Assembly: GCF_021130785.1 (NCBI RefSeq)
Contig: NC_060211.1
Span: 29,311,001-29,375,000 of the forward strand
Direction: 5' to 3'
Length of the DNA stretch: 64,000 nucleotides
Origin: Homalodisca vitripennis
Lineage: Eukaryota; Arthropoda; Insecta; Hemiptera; Cicadellidae
The notes below the pieces were generated by a model, which did no database searches, had not been told where the DNA came from, and saw only the letters and a list, made by a program, of their open reading frames with translations. This document shows positions 1-12,290 of this stretch, piece after piece. Numbering within the stretch: position 1 is the first letter of the stretch; every line of letters starts with the position of its first letter. A program made the position numbers and the translations under genes.

Positions 1-382
1 AAATTGTCCCTTAGGAATTAAGACTGGTTCGTTATCGTTATGTTATACAAATGATGATGTCAGCTGGATGTATTTCACATCTCTCTAGGCCGTGCTCTTT
101 GTGGTGTCAAGCCGGTTGTCATGGTGACAGTCTTGTTGTGTTGGCGATTGTGCCAACACAATGAATAACTTCCTCAGCGAAATATTTTATATTTTCACAT
201 CCAATCGAGATTTCCACTAATTTATTTATTGGAGCATCGACTCGTAAGCTTTTCAGAAGAAGATCAACCTGTTGCAATTCTCCTGTATTGTAATTCAAGT
301 AAAATTCAAGTAATTTGTACTTAAAAGTAGTGTTGAACCTGTACCTTCTGAGCTTTTACTTATAATGCTTGATTAAACAGGA
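1..382. other. Non-coding, nothing recognised
   Basis: AT-rich sequence without a convincing ORF, repeat terminus or RNA gene that I can recognise. Confidence 0.5.
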
Positions 383-869
383 AAGCTACCGTTTATTTCG
401 TTTTTGTATTGTTGGCTATTCACTGAGAACCTCAATGTAGGCCATGTCTTGTCACAGTAAATCTGCTCTAAATCGGTTATTTATTATTCGATTGAAATAA
501 GTTTGGTGTCATTAGATATATGATAAAATCCTGTAAAAACTGTTATTTTTGTAATTCTTGAGAATAAATGCTGTTCTTTTTTTATATTCAAAGTTTAAAA
601 GTTTTAATGGCTGCCATTTTGAAAATGCTTAAGATAATTTCGTGATATTTTTTTCACTAACTGACCTTGTTATCATAAACATTTGAGCCAAATTTGGTAT
701 AATTTAATTTATTAGTTTTTAAGATATCAATTTATTGACAAAAACGCATACATACAGACAGATGGGAAACTAAGCATCGGAGACCAATGTAGACATGATG
801 AAAAATGTTTGTCTTGTTCTGAATAATAACGTGTTATATCTTTGTCTTGACAGTTACGGGACACTCTGT
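383..869. repeat. Foldback element family A, one arm plus centre
   Basis: This stretch matches one arm of the complete element at 15259-16157. Shared landmarks are the centre (tttttgtattgttggctatt), the block ggccatgtcttgtcacag, the block atttgagccaaatttggtat and the terminus ending gttacgggacactctgt. The opposite arm is missing, so this is a half copy left by deletion or truncated insertion. It is non-coding. The two copies differ at many positions, so the insertion is old. Confidence 0.75.
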
Positions 870-1282
870 ATAGGTTTCATGATTCAGGGTCGAGGATCAT
901 CTCATTCATCCCACGTGATCGTAGCTTACGTGAAATGTTTAATATTTTGAATATTCTGTATGTTTATTTATCTACAATCCAAAGGCACATACTTTACAAT
1001 ACGGGCAGAATGAAAAACATCAAGAGTTTAAAAATAATTTCCTCACATATTCCTTAAAGTTTAAACCCATCTGTTAATTCCTAAATCCTCCCGAAAGTCT
1101 GAATATTATGTTTTCATCTGTTAATTACTACTAACAGTAGTGAACAGTTTTAATATAATTGGTTAATTAATTAATTGTTAACAATGTTTTTACCAGTAGG
1201 TACAGATTGTCTAATTATTATGCTTACGCTGTTTGTTTTCATCAAACAATATAACGATTTTTGTTTGAAGTTTTTTTTACGA
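870..1282. other. Non-coding, nothing recognised
   Basis: AT-rich spacer between two MITE-like elements; no supported gene. Confidence 0.5.
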
Positions 1283-1840
1283 TGGAAGGATTGTGAAGGT
1301 AACAGGATTCTCCTGACATTTGCCATTGTTTAGTGATACAGTACAATCAGTAACACTACATTTCGAGAATGCTATCTGATCTCTTCTTCAGGTAAATGAC
1401 TAAACTAATGCATGACCACGATCTAGGTTAAAGTGAACAAAACATACCAGAACGTTGTGACACGCATACGTCAGGAACCACAACAGCCATGTTGTGTGTC
1501 TATTTATGTACACTAACTCTAAAACATGCATTTATTAAAAACTAAACACCAATTATTAAAACTTAACTATAGAATACAAGTCACAATATGTCTGCACTCA
1601 CCGGCCAACCAAATAGAACGGTTTAGGTTTTATTAAGTGCATGTTAAGTGCAGTGGTTCCTGGTGTATGCGCGTCACAACGTTCTGGTATGTTTTGTTTA
1701 CTTTAACCTAGATTGTGGTCATGCATTAGTGTAGTAATTTACCTGAAGAAGAGATCAGATGGCATATCTCGAAACGTAGTATTACTGATTGTATTGTATT
1801 ACCAGACGATGGCAAATGTCTGAAAAAGTCCTGTTTCCAT
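1283..1840. mobile_element. Foldback MITE family B, copy with both arms
   Basis: Two arms of about 200 bp are inverted copies of each other. The left arm reads gacatttgccatt...ctgatctcttcttcaggtaa...gcatgaccac...ccagaacgttgtgac; the right arm gives the same series on the other strand and ends near gtcctgtttcc. About 150 bp of unrelated sequence separates them. There is no transposase ORF, so it is a non-autonomous DNA transposon with long terminal inverted repeats. Related copies lie at 18879-19054 (one arm) and 42219-42530 (compact, both arms). Confidence 0.8.
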
Positions 1841-3529
1841 ATCGATATTGCTTACAAAGCTTAAAGAACACTTTTGAAATAGATTACATTTAGAATAGGA
1901 TATTTTAAACAAGGTTATGTAGACTCACCGTTATGTACGGTCCGCGTGGGAATTTCCGGGGGAATTCCCAAATTTTGAGTTTCCTTCTATTTTGGACTCT
2001 CAGTCATCAAGCCCGATAAACAATATCATGCTTCGTTATCGTATTATCATGTATCTTCTGTTTCAGTAGCTCTTTTTGGACTCACATCAGCCAAACAATG
2101 TCCAATGGCAACCCCCCCATTACTTTTGCTATGTCTCTCTGGGTATCCCATTACCACGTCGGGTCAACCTTGGAGACAAGTCTCCAACTCTGCTGCTTAA
2201 ATGTGAGATATTCATTTAAATGATCTTCAGAAATATTTTGTCGTAAATCGTTCTTCTCTTTACGAATTAAACTATGATCTTAAAATGTACACAAATCGAC
2301 TTCTTGCAGATGTTCTCCGGCAACAGAATATTTTACTTTATTGTAAAAAAGGACTTACTTACTTTATTGTCCTGGATTTGAAGGATTATTTTCATGCAGG
2401 ATAGAATTTCATTACGTAATGTATGGGATCCCGCTGGATTAGTCTTTTTCTAGGGAATTGAAGTATTTCTTTCTAAATGTACAGTAATGTTTTAAAATAA
2501 ATTAATTTCAATATTGTCAATTACACGTGAAGATATTTTCGTTCAGTCTTTAGTTTTTAGTTTTAAAAAACCTTTAGGTGCTGTACATGGAAAATTTATA
2601 TTCGAGAACTTTGAAGGTTGTATTAGTAGTCTATTTATTACAGTAAGAGAACATTGAGTTTAATACAAATTTATAATTGACAATTAAGTCCAAAGAGATT
2701 ACTGCTTGCACTTGACTTGTGCTGGCAGCACGAGTTTTTCTTCTATGAATTAATTTTGTCAAGAGCACATTTGTGCATTGCTGCGGTCACAATAGGCTAT
2801 GTTCCACACTAATATTAAAATTATAATTTGTACTAATTATAAATTATCATTTATACTTTTGCAACATATGCTAGTAAACTTGGAAATTTTTCTCGTTGGA
2901 TCGACAGTATACCAACACAGCGGAAGTCAATACAGCCCAAGAAAGTATTTTTCTGAAGTTTCTTAACCTGAAGCACGAGTTACGTAAAATAAATCACACA
3001 ATTTATAATATTTTGATAAGCAAGGTTATCAATTCTGAAAATCCAATGACATTATGGTATTTTAATAACAATGAAAACTGTGGAAAAAATCTTGGGTATG
3101 GATTGGGAAACGTAGCATAATGGTATTTATTTCAAACGTTTAGCACATTTCAAAAGAGTTTTCGTGATGTGTAAGAAGAGGTCATGAAGTTTGTACGTCT
3201 GTGGAACCTGTCTGCGGAGACAGTTTGTCAGAGATGTTAATGTGTCTCCACTGGTGTTTGAATAATTTGATCACCTCCACAACTCTATTACCATTACATT
3301 TTCATCCCTTTCATGGTCTTTGAGCAAAGGGGAATATGTTTACTATTTCAAATTTACATTAACAAGAGTTACGATATAAATACATATATCACCGGGTAAA
3401 AAATGCAGTTGCAAATACTGTTTTAGTTTTTAGATCTTGGATTTATTTGAGTATAAATAAAATTCCAAATGAAGGGCTCTTAAACTATGGGAGCCATGAC
3501 GAAATAAAAGCACGGTAAATATGTTGAAG
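1841..3529. other. Non-coding; no gene supported
   Basis: AT-rich. It holds a pair of Rel/NF-kB-like palindromes near 1950 (listed separately) and a 74-codon open frame at 2896-3120. That frame has neither a family signature nor clear splice sites, so I do not call it a gene. Confidence 0.4.
1948..1969. promoter_or_regulatory. Paired Rel/kB-like motifs
   Basis: GGGAATTTCC (1948-1957) and GGGAATTCCC (1960-1969) both fit the Rel-family consensus GGGRNNYYCC, and the second is a perfect palindrome. They are 2 bp apart in an AT-rich background. No promoter or gene is recognised nearby, and a similar G-rich/C-rich start occurs in the hAT remnants of this window, so the match may be coincidental. 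Confidence 0.3.
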
Positions 3530-3992
3530 AAAGGTTGATTCAATGCGAATGTTTTGATCATCTCCGTTTCAGCCTCATATTAGTGCAGCTTCTGAAATCT
3601 GATGCTTGTCACAGACTTGACACCTGAAATTTGGAGTCAACGTTCGTCTAAAGAGATGAAAAATGTCGGTGACGAAGAAGCTCAAGTCGAACTATTTGCA
3701 TCGTTTCTACGTTAGAGACTACAAAATCTTGGCTGCAAAATCAAGTTCAATCTAAATAAGGAGGAGTTCTCATTATTTCCTCAGGTGGACTCTTAAAGTA
3801 CACTTAAGTTTGTAGTCTAGGTGTTTCTGATAACGGAACCGTACAAAAAGTTCGTTTCGAGCTTTTCGTCGCCGACTTTTTTGGGCCTTTTCAAACGGAC
3901 GATGACTCCAGAAAGTGTGTCAAATTTCAGACGCTGCACTATGCGGAAGGTGAAACGAAGATAAAGTCAACATTCATATGTTGAGAAGTTAT
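3530..3992. mobile_element. Foldback element family C (imperfect arms)
   Basis: The segment 3537-3690 (gaatgtttt...gtgcagcttctgaaat...gatgaaaaatgtcggtgacgaagaagctc) is an imperfect inverted copy of 3840-3985 (gagcttttcgtcgccgac...atttcagacgctgcac...caacattcatatg). A single related arm lies at about 31190-31335. It is non-coding and diverged, consistent with an old MITE. Confidence 0.6.
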
Positions 3993-4489
3993 CTAATTGG
4001 TACAAAACATTGTAAACCTATTATATTAACCTATTATACATTATAAAGCTACTATATCATTCAATGTGAATACTAAAATATAACAAGATTTAATGTTCCT
4101 GACTGTTTAATGTAAAGATTATTTTATCTGGACCTCTTGACCCACTTCGTATCCGATTAAATTGCTTTTCTTCTCTCCCAACCACCTCCGCAACTGGGTT
4201 TAATTCTTGATTGCGAGATCTATTTTATTCTTCATGTCATGACGTTTGGTGATAAAACGTATGTACATATAATCATTTTGTATACAGCCAAGCATGTACA
4301 AAATGCCAATGAAAACAAAATATGTTTAATAAAACACCCTGTTACGAGTTAATGCTAATTCAGATAGGATAAATTGTTATCCTTATATGGATAAGCATTA
4401 ATAACTTACTCTTGCTACAAAAATGGCACCTGTCATATCCCTGACCATATCCTACAGATTTTCCCTGACCTTGTCTCACAGAACATCCA
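3993..4489. other. Non-coding, nothing recognised
   Basis: AT-rich flank of the minisatellite; no supported gene or repeat. Confidence 0.5.
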
Positions 4490-5515
4490 TGTTCCAGTGT
4501 CCACAGAGTGGCGCCTGTCTGTGTTCCACACATGACGCCTGTCTGTGTTCCACAGATGGCCCCTGTCCGAGTTCCACAGATGGCGCCTGTCTGTGTTCCA
4601 CACATGTCCCTGTCTGTGTTCCACAGATGGCCCCTGTCCGAGTTCCACAGATGGCGCCTGTCTGTGTTCCACAGATGGCCCCTGTCCGAGTTCTCACAGA
4701 TTTTACCTGTCCGTGTTCCACAGATGGCCCCTGTCCGAGTTCCACAGATGGCGCCTGTCCGTGTTCCACAGATGGCCCCTGTCGGAGTTCCACATATTGC
4801 ACCTGTCCGTGTTCCACAGATTGTACCTGTCCGAGTTCCACAGATTTTACCTGTCCGTGTTCCACAGATGGCCCCTGTCCGAGTTCCACAGATCGTACCT
4901 GTCCGTGTTCCACAGAGTGGCCCATGTCCGAGTTCCACATATTGTACCTGTCCGTGTTCCACAGAGTGGCTATATCTGTGTCTCACAGAGTGGCTATATC
5001 TGTGTCTCACAGTGTGTCTATATCTGTGTCTCACAGAGTGTCTATATCTGTGTCTCACAGAGTGTCTATATCTGTGTCTCACAGAGTGTCTATATCTGTG
5101 TCTCACAGAGTGTCTATATCTGTGTCTCACAGAGTGGCTATATCTGTGTCTCACAGAAGTGTCTATATCTGTGTCTCACAGAGTGTCTATATCTGTGTCT
5201 CACAGAGTGGTCTATATCTGTGTCTCACAGAGTGGCTATATCTGTGTCTCACAGAGTGTCTATATCTGTGTCTCACAGAGTGTCTATATCTGTGTCTCAC
5301 AGAGTGTCTATATCTGTGTCTCACAGAGTGTCTATATCTGTGTCTCACAGAGTGGTCCTAATCTTCTAACTATATCATAGTGCCTATATCTGTGTCTCAC
5401 AGAGTGTCTATATCTGTGTCTCACAGAGTGTCTATATATCTGTGTCTCACAGAGTGTCTATATCTGTGTCTCACGTGTCTATATCTGTGTCTCACAGAGT
5501 GTCCGTATCTGTATA
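4490..5515. repeat. 24-bp minisatellite in two sequence phases
   Basis: About 42 tandem copies of a 24-bp unit. In the first half (to about 4965) the unit is of the type cctgtccgagttccacagat plus ggcs. In the second half it is tctatatctgtgtctcacag plus agtg. Both share the core yCACAGA(G/T). Because 24 is a multiple of three, stops are absent from several frames on both strands, which produces long artificial ORFs of low-complexity peptide. I do not consider these genes. Confidence 0.95.
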
Positions 5516-5564
5516 TCTTCAGTGTGTCCCTGCAAGGACGGTCACAGAGCTATATTGTGAGATC

Positions 5565-5775
5565 CAAAGGGGTCCGGACTCTCCCCCAAATTCTCAATCT
5601 TTTCAATTACTTTTTTTAGTAAACGATTGTTATTTAAATAATTCTTATTACTAATTTACAAAGAAACGGCCAAGAAATTTGTAAGGAACAAAATAGAACC
5701 TTACTCTCTGTCCACTACGGGAAAATATCAGTTGTCCGAACCTTCCCAAACTTTTTCTTGGCTACTTTCTTGTGT
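5565..5775 (+). mobile_element. hAT transposon 3'-part remnant, copy 1
   Basis: Homologous to 53490-53755. Both begin with a G/C-rich start, then agtaaacgat and ttatttaaataattc, then a block encoding the end of a hAT dimerisation domain. Here only its second half survives: AKKFVRNKI followed by PYSLST. The block tactctctgtccactac is shared exactly. It is degenerate and non-functional. Confidence 0.55.
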
Positions 5776-8000
5776 CCCTGTACGTATCTAATACATGTTC
5801 GTGAAACTCTTGTTCAGTATTATTTTAGAGCTAAGAGGTCTTCAGGTCTGAGCAAATAACACTTAGGAACAATTAAAAACTCGATTTTACTATTCAATTA
5901 ACTTTTGTTATTTATGTAAGGCTTAAGTATATATTTTCTTATGTATATCACTATATATTCTCCTTCCATGTACGTATTAAGTTGATATTTGGGCGTTTGT
6001 GTACAGAGTATAAAAAAGATTTTATTATCTTAAATAAGTACTATAACTTATCAAAGAACTGAAAGGAATAAATATATGTATCATCTGAACCATTTCGCTC
6101 ACGAAGTTAGTTAACTTTAACATTGCGTTACATACATGTCAGGCATTTAATATGCACACTAAGAACAATAAACATATATAATTAAATACATCACGTCTAT
6201 CTACTGTATTAAAGTGTGTGTCTCACAATAAATCATACAAGTAATTTGAAAGAGCAAAGTTTACCGATTTTGGTTTCTACTTGTATTTCACGGTCATAGA
6301 AACAGTAAAGGACATTAATACTTAATTTGGCACAGTACTAATTCTTTTCTTTTTACATGAAGACCGTTGGCCGTTTTCTTGCATGTTGACTATTGGATTA
6401 CCTAGCCCCGTTGGATTGTACTGCAAAATAATATTGTAAATAATCCCAGAAAATCATTAAAGTAGGTAGAAGCCCACTTTGACTTTTAATGTCTCTCACA
6501 GTCACACCGTAGAACACTCAAATATTTAAATATATTTCAGAATTGTCCACTTCAGTCACACTGAAGGACACTGTCCTATGTTATTATATAGTATTAGATC
6601 AAGGTGTGATGAAATTATTATATTTCCAAATACAGTCTCATTGCCAGGTTTGAACAACAACATTACCAGGTTAGAATGTTTTCACTATAAAGTTTTGTAG
6701 TAAAACTGACTATATCTAATAGTAATTTGTAACATTTTTAATCCAACCACCTGTTTTTAATGAATATTTTATTTTGCTGTGTTTATGTTGACTCAGATTC
6801 AATGATAAAACATCCTAATAATTACTAAGTCAATACAAGTAAAGAACAAAGGAGAGTACTGAATTTAACCCGCCATCAGGCTAAGTGTTAGATGGCATCT
6901 AACAAAATAAGGCTCACCGAAGAGAATGTTTTAGATATCGGGTAAATGTGCCTGAGCACTTTAAAATTCCTAAAAGGATATTTTATAGTAAAGTACCATA
7001 CAAGCAATTTTAAAAGTTGGAATGTTAGATGTAATCGAAAATTGTTTACGAGCTAATTGGTGTGAAAAAGGTAGACGTGCCTGACCCTGATGGCTGGTCA
7101 ATAATGTTCAAAATTTTCATTTTGATTTAAATTAAAAATTGGAAGGCAGTCACCAATGTCTTCAAATCACTATTAATTAGAATAACTTATACAAGCCGAG
7201 TTGGGAATCAAAAAGATTTTTAAATTTCTCAAAAGAAACTAAAAGGCTAAAAAGGCAATTCTTCCAAAATTAAAAATAAACTGCATACTAAACCAAATAA
7301 TGTTGCCACAGAAAAATACTTGAAACTAAAATAGGGTTTCTTCTCATAATATTTTATTAATGGCAACATGGCTTCCTTTAGCATGTTTAATAGTAACTAA
7401 GACTGGAAATTAAAAAAGTAAATATTCAAAATTGTTATTAGTATAGAGTTATATGACTTTAAATACTGCTACACAAAAAATACTATGATCTGGGCAACAG
7501 CTTCAATTATAAAATTTCTCCCTTCTCAGTATACTTTTAACATACAGACGGCACACCGCGGCAATTAATTGTGAATGTTACGGAAGGAACATGTAATTAT
7601 TGTTTATTAATAGACAGACTATCACATATGTGCGCTGTACCCTTTTTATTGTAGTGGTATTACTCATTGGGTATCCCCACCACTGGAAATTCTACTGATA
7701 GTCTAATGACGGGTTTTCACTTATCAAACACTTACATGAGCTCCATATGTTGAGGTTAGTATTTTCAGAGCAGTCAGTTAATTAATGAAACTATAATGGA
7801 TTATTTTTCTCCATTATAGTAATTAAAATTGCGCTATTGCTATTTGAATCTATAATTAAATTATGCTGAGTTTTGTTGTACTTTCCGTACAATAACATAT
7901 TTGTTTGCCAATAATTATGACAGGTAATGTGATTTTAATATACGAGCATAATGTGATAATTAGTGTTATATTATTGGTAATCATATCGGGGTTTTCAGGT
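5776..8000. other. Non-coding AT-rich stretch
   Basis: No gene is supported. Weak inverted similarity (ccgccatcaggc near 6870 against ccctgatggct near 7087) suggests another decayed foldback element. A perfect hairpin lies at 7790-7820 (listed separately). Confidence 0.4.
7790..7820. other. Perfect 11-bp stem hairpin
   Basis: ACTATAATGGA (7790-7800) and TCCATTATAGT (7810-7820) are exact reverse complements separated by a 9-nt AT-rich loop. It has no U-tract of terminator type and no adjacent gene, so its role is unknown. Confidence 0.5.
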
Positions 8001-8162
8001 TATAGGGAATGATATGTTACTAAATAATTCCCTAATTAAGAAATTAAAGATATGTAATTAGTCAAAATAATAGTATTGTATTTACAGAGAGAAGATGATA
8101 ACTTAACTTTATAATAATGACCAAAACAAAACAGGTGGTCTATATCTTTTACAATACTAAAA
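8001..8162 (-). repeat. Gypsy 3' LTR, outer part (split by Helitron)
   Basis: Matches 13641-13801 almost base for base (tatagggaatgatatgttac ... ttttacaatactaaaa). It continues at 12382-12422 after the Helitron, reading aaatttatatttttaaatc and then agctgaccagctgacactaca. Confidence 0.9.
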
Positions 8163-8182
8163 TCTATATATATATATATCTA

Positions 8183-10054
8183 CTAGCTGACCCAGCGAAC
8201 TTTGTTCCGCCTTAAAGGCAATATCACAAGATCACATTTTGTACTTTTCAAAATTAGGACAATTGTAAATAAAAAAATATAATTATTCAATGATTCTTTA
8301 TTTGCCATTTATTGTAGCACCTTGTGATAAACCATTTTTTGTTTTTTTTATTAGGCGCGAAAAAAATAACGCGGAAGGTCTTCCGACCTGTGAACATGCC
8401 ACATATAATGGACCATGGGAAAAACATGGATGTTCGAGATTAAGACCACAAACTTTTAACGATTGGCCTTGTGACTTATTTACAGTCATGGCGAATGCAA
8501 GACGGATCAGAAATTGAAGTCGTTTAAATTGAAATGGCATGTCGGTTGGGATCATCGGGATACTCGGAATGACAACTCTTCCTCACCTTTGAATTTTCCT
8601 TTGAGTATTGTGGCCGTAAATAAAAATTGTTCATCAATTTACTTACCACCAAATGTGTTCCGTTGCACAGTTTTGGCTGGTTTAAGTTTTTAAGCATGAT
8701 TACAACAAACCAAACTTTAGTTGTAAAATTGTGCTGTGGTAAGCCAGGTAACATCCAAGGAGTTTAAAAATTCAATTGGATAGTTGGTGGCATCACCTTC
8801 ATTTGCTACACAGTCAATAGATTTGATAGAATGCAGTGTACCAATGATCTCATTCTGAATTATGTAGTTTAAGTCATCTACATCTTTATTCTTAGCTACC
8901 AAAATTGCTCGCTCACTCAACCATTCATTATTTTTGAGGTTAGTAATGATGTTTGGGAATACTTTGTTAATGAGTTCGTCTTTCGATGAGACAAAGTTAT
9001 AGAAATTCGGAGGAAATGAAATCAATCCGCTCGATTCGTCGACAGGTAACTCGACGATTACCGATAGTCAGCAATTGCTCAGAGAAATCTTCAGCAGATG
9101 TATCGTTCAACAATGCAAACTCTCATGTTTGTTGTCAGCTGAAGTTTCTTTAACATAGATTCGATGATTTGAGGCAAGCGTTTATCTCGTCGGCAGCAGT
9201 CGATCTGGGAATTACTGGCAATGTTTGGCGGAAATCGCCAGGCAGTAAAAATCATTGAGCCTCCAAAACATCTCGAGTCATTACGTAGATCTTGCAATGT
9301 TCGGTAGAGTGCTTCCAATGCACGTTTATGCGCGATTGTGCATTCGTCCCTGATGATGATCTTCGATTCTGATAAAAAACTTTGGCCATAGCGGAGTGCC
9401 ATATTGCATGTTGGTTTTTCATATATTCCAGATTTAACGGCAATTTTTAATGCAGAATGTGTCGTACGACATCCTTTTAGTAATGTGGCTGCTATTCCAG
9501 AAGAAGCAACTGCCAACCGCAGTGTTGGATCTTGCACGAACAGTGGCTAAAATTACTGACATGAGGAATGTCTTACCAGTTCCACCAGGGGCATCCAGGA
9601 AATAGAAACCACCATTTCCATCATCAGTTGCCTTCATTAATGTATCATAAACTTCCATTTGTTGGGGATTCATCAGGGGTACATTCGTTTGAACTTCTAA
9701 ATCTAATTCCTGGTGATCATATTTACGTTTCCGTTCCAATTCTCGATTAAATGCGTCATTCATTTCACAATTTGGCACTGGCATTCCTAACCTGACTAAT
9801 AAACTACCGCATATGAGATAGCACATGTCTTCAATCAAAAGCAAGGCCCTATTATGTATCTCCTAATTCATTTCAAGATTGGGATTTCTTGAATTGACAC
9901 GAATTTGATGTAAAAATATCTTCTGCCATATTATCCTTGTATTTGTGCCATAGGTTAGATGGGTTCGATGGAAAGCATGTCGAAATGATGATAGCAAATA
10001 ATGTAATCTGACTTGGAGATGCAGAGATGCTTTATATGAGATGCTATATATAGA
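8183..10054 (-). mobile_element. Inner Helitron (non-autonomous), minus strand, nested in outer
   Basis: On the minus strand it starts TCTATATATAGCATCTC (from 10054) and ends gggtcagCTAG (8183). It is inserted between A (8182) and T (10055) of the outer Helitron 5' tract, again A^T. From cctctgcatctccaagtcag to the 3' end it parallels the outer copy, but the outer copy's roughly 480-bp 5' leader is absent. It carries a frameshifted helicase fragment and no Rep domain. Confidence 0.85.
8298..9990 (-). pseudogene. Helitron PIF1-type helicase, broken (inner copy)
   Basis: Successive minus-strand fragments follow the order of a Helitron RepHel helicase. 9844-9434 begins LLIEDMCYLICG and holds the Walker A motif APGGTGKTF. 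A frameshift leads to 9537-9091, with SSGIAATLL, then IIRDECTIAHKRALEAL and FGGSMIF. Then come 9025-8717 (ISFPPNFYNFVSSKDELI), 8754-8524 (NLNQPKLCNGTHLVVSKL) and 8555-8298 ([27 protein letters not shown]), the conserved helicase C-terminus. At least four frame changes make it non-functional, and no N-terminal Rep endonuclease is present. In autonomous elements this domain unwinds DNA during rolling-circle transposition. Confidence 0.85.
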
Positions 10055-10609
10055 TATATATATAAAAGAAAGTCGTGTTTAGTTACACTATTTATAAGTC
10101 AAGAACGGCTGATCCGATTTGGCTGAAAATTGGTAGGGAGGTAGCTAAGAACTGGGATAAACACATTAGGATACTTTTTATCCCGTTCCCGATTCAGGAT
10201 TCCGCCCCACTGGTCTCTAAAAAGTTACGGAAATACCCGTAAGAAATGCATTTACAGCAAACATATGTTATTAAGTGAAAGGGCCTGTTCAAATTGAATC
10301 AGCTGTTCTTTGTAAACATATATTAATGCAACAAAAGAAATATATGGTTTATATCATTTAATTACTATTTTAAATTTCTTTACATTTATGTAGTTTTAAA
10401 GCATTAGAGTAAGCTTAAGAGAAACAGCAAATTTTGTTTCAACTGTTTCTGCAATCACTGTTAAGCATAGACTTTACTATCCAGATAATACAAATCAAAT
10501 TTTAATTTTTTACAATTCAAAGCAGTTACCTCTGCATCTCCAAGTCAGATACGTACATTATTTGCTATCATCATTTTGACATGCTTTCCATCGAACCCAT
10601 CTAACCTGT

Positions 10610-12290
10610 GGCACAAATACAAGGATAATATGGCAGAAGATATTTTACATCAAATTCGTGTCAGTTCAAGAAATTCGATCTTAAAATGAATGAGGATATA
10701 CATAATCGGGCCTTTACTCTTGATCGAAGACATGAGTTATTCTCATGTGTGGTAGTTTATTAGTCAGGTTAGGAATGCCAGCGCCAAATCGTAAAAATTA
10801 ATGACGCATTTAATCGAGAATTGGAATGGGAACGTGAATATGATCACCAGGAATTAGATTTAGTAGTTCAAAACAAATGTGCCCTGATGAACCCCCAACA
10901 AAAGGAAGTTTATGATACATTAATGAAGGCAATTGATGATTGAAACGGTGGTTTATATTTACATGGTGGAACTTGGTAAGACATTCCTCATGTCAGTAGT
11001 TTTAGCCACTGTTCGTGCAAGATCCAACATTGCGGTTGCAGTTGCTTTTTTCTGGAATAGCAGCCACATTGCTAGAAAGATGTCATACGGCACATTCTGC
11101 ATTAAAATTGCCGTTAAATCTTCAATATATTGAAGAACAAACGTGCAAACATTACAAAGCGCTCCGCTATGGCGAAAGTTTTATCAGAATCGAAGATCAT
11201 CATCTGGGACGAATGCACAATAGCGCATAAACGTGCATTGGAAGCAGTTAACCTAACATTGCAAGATCTACGTAATGACTAAAAATGTTTTGGAGGCGCA
11301 ACTATTTTTACTGTCTGGCGATTTCCGCCAAACATTGCCAGTAATTCCCAGATCCACTGCTGCCGACAAAATAAACGCTTGCCTCAAATCATCGAATCTA
11401 TAGCGCTATGTTAGGAAACTTCAGCTGACATCAAACATGAGAGTTGCATTGCTGAACGATACATCTGCTGAAGATTTCTCTGAGTAATTGTTGACTATCG
11501 GTAATGGTCGAGTACCTGTCGGACGAATCGAGTGGATTGATTTCATTTCCTCGGAATATCTGTAACTTTGTCTCATCGAAAGACGAACTCATCAACAAAT
11601 TATTCCCAAACATCATTACTAACCTAAAAAATAATGAATGGTTGAGTGAGCGAGCAATTTTGGCAACTAAGAATAAAGATGTAGATGACTTAAAACTACA
11701 TAATTCAGAAAGAGATCATTGGTACAATGCATTCTTTCAAATCTGTTGACTGTGTAACAAGTGAAGGTGATTGCCACCAACTATCCAATTGAATTTTTTA
11801 AACTCCTTGGATGTACCTGGCTTACCACAGCACAATTTACAACTAAAGTTTGGTTGTTGTAATCATGCTTAAAAACTTAAACCAGCCAAAACTGTGCAAC
11901 GGAACACATTTGGTGGTAAGTAAAATTGATGAACAATTTTATTTACGCCACAATACTCAAAGGAAAATTCAAAGGTGAGGAAGTTGTCATTCCGAGTATC
12001 CCGATGATCCCAACCGACATGCCATTTCAATTTAAACGACTTCAATTTCTGATCCGTCTTGCATTCGCCATGACTGTAAAATAAGTCACAAGGCCAATCG
12101 TTAAAAGTTTGTGGTCTTAATCTCGAACATCCATGTTTTTCCCATGGTCCATTATATGTGGCATGTTCACAGGTCGGAGAAGACCTTCCGCGTTATTTTT
12201 TTCGCGCCTAATAAAAAAAAACAAAAAATGGTTTATCACAAGGTGCTACAATAAATGGCAAATAAAGAATCATTGAATAATTATATTTTT
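10610..12290 (+). pseudogene. Helitron PIF1-type helicase, broken (outer copy)
   Basis: It carries the same helicase fragments as 8298-9990 on the opposite strand. Walker A is damaged: the minus copy reads GGTGKTFL, whereas here GGTWxGKTFL has extra bases at about 10965-10985. Further on are SGIAATLLERC, the DEAH-like region near 11200, ISFPRNICNFVSSKDELI (about 11540), [19 protein letters not shown] DNA interrupted by a stop near 12080, and the tail to the 3' terminus. Frame changes and stops are scattered throughout. Non-functional. Confidence 0.85.

Noticed and set aside
2896..3120. 74-codon ORF as a small gene
   Set aside because: No recognisable motif, promoter or splice sites, AT-rich codons; length is within chance expectation.
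4360..5380. Long open frames (up to 312 codons) on both strands
   Set aside because: Produced by a 24-bp repeat unit without stops; low-complexity peptide in every frame and no gene signals.
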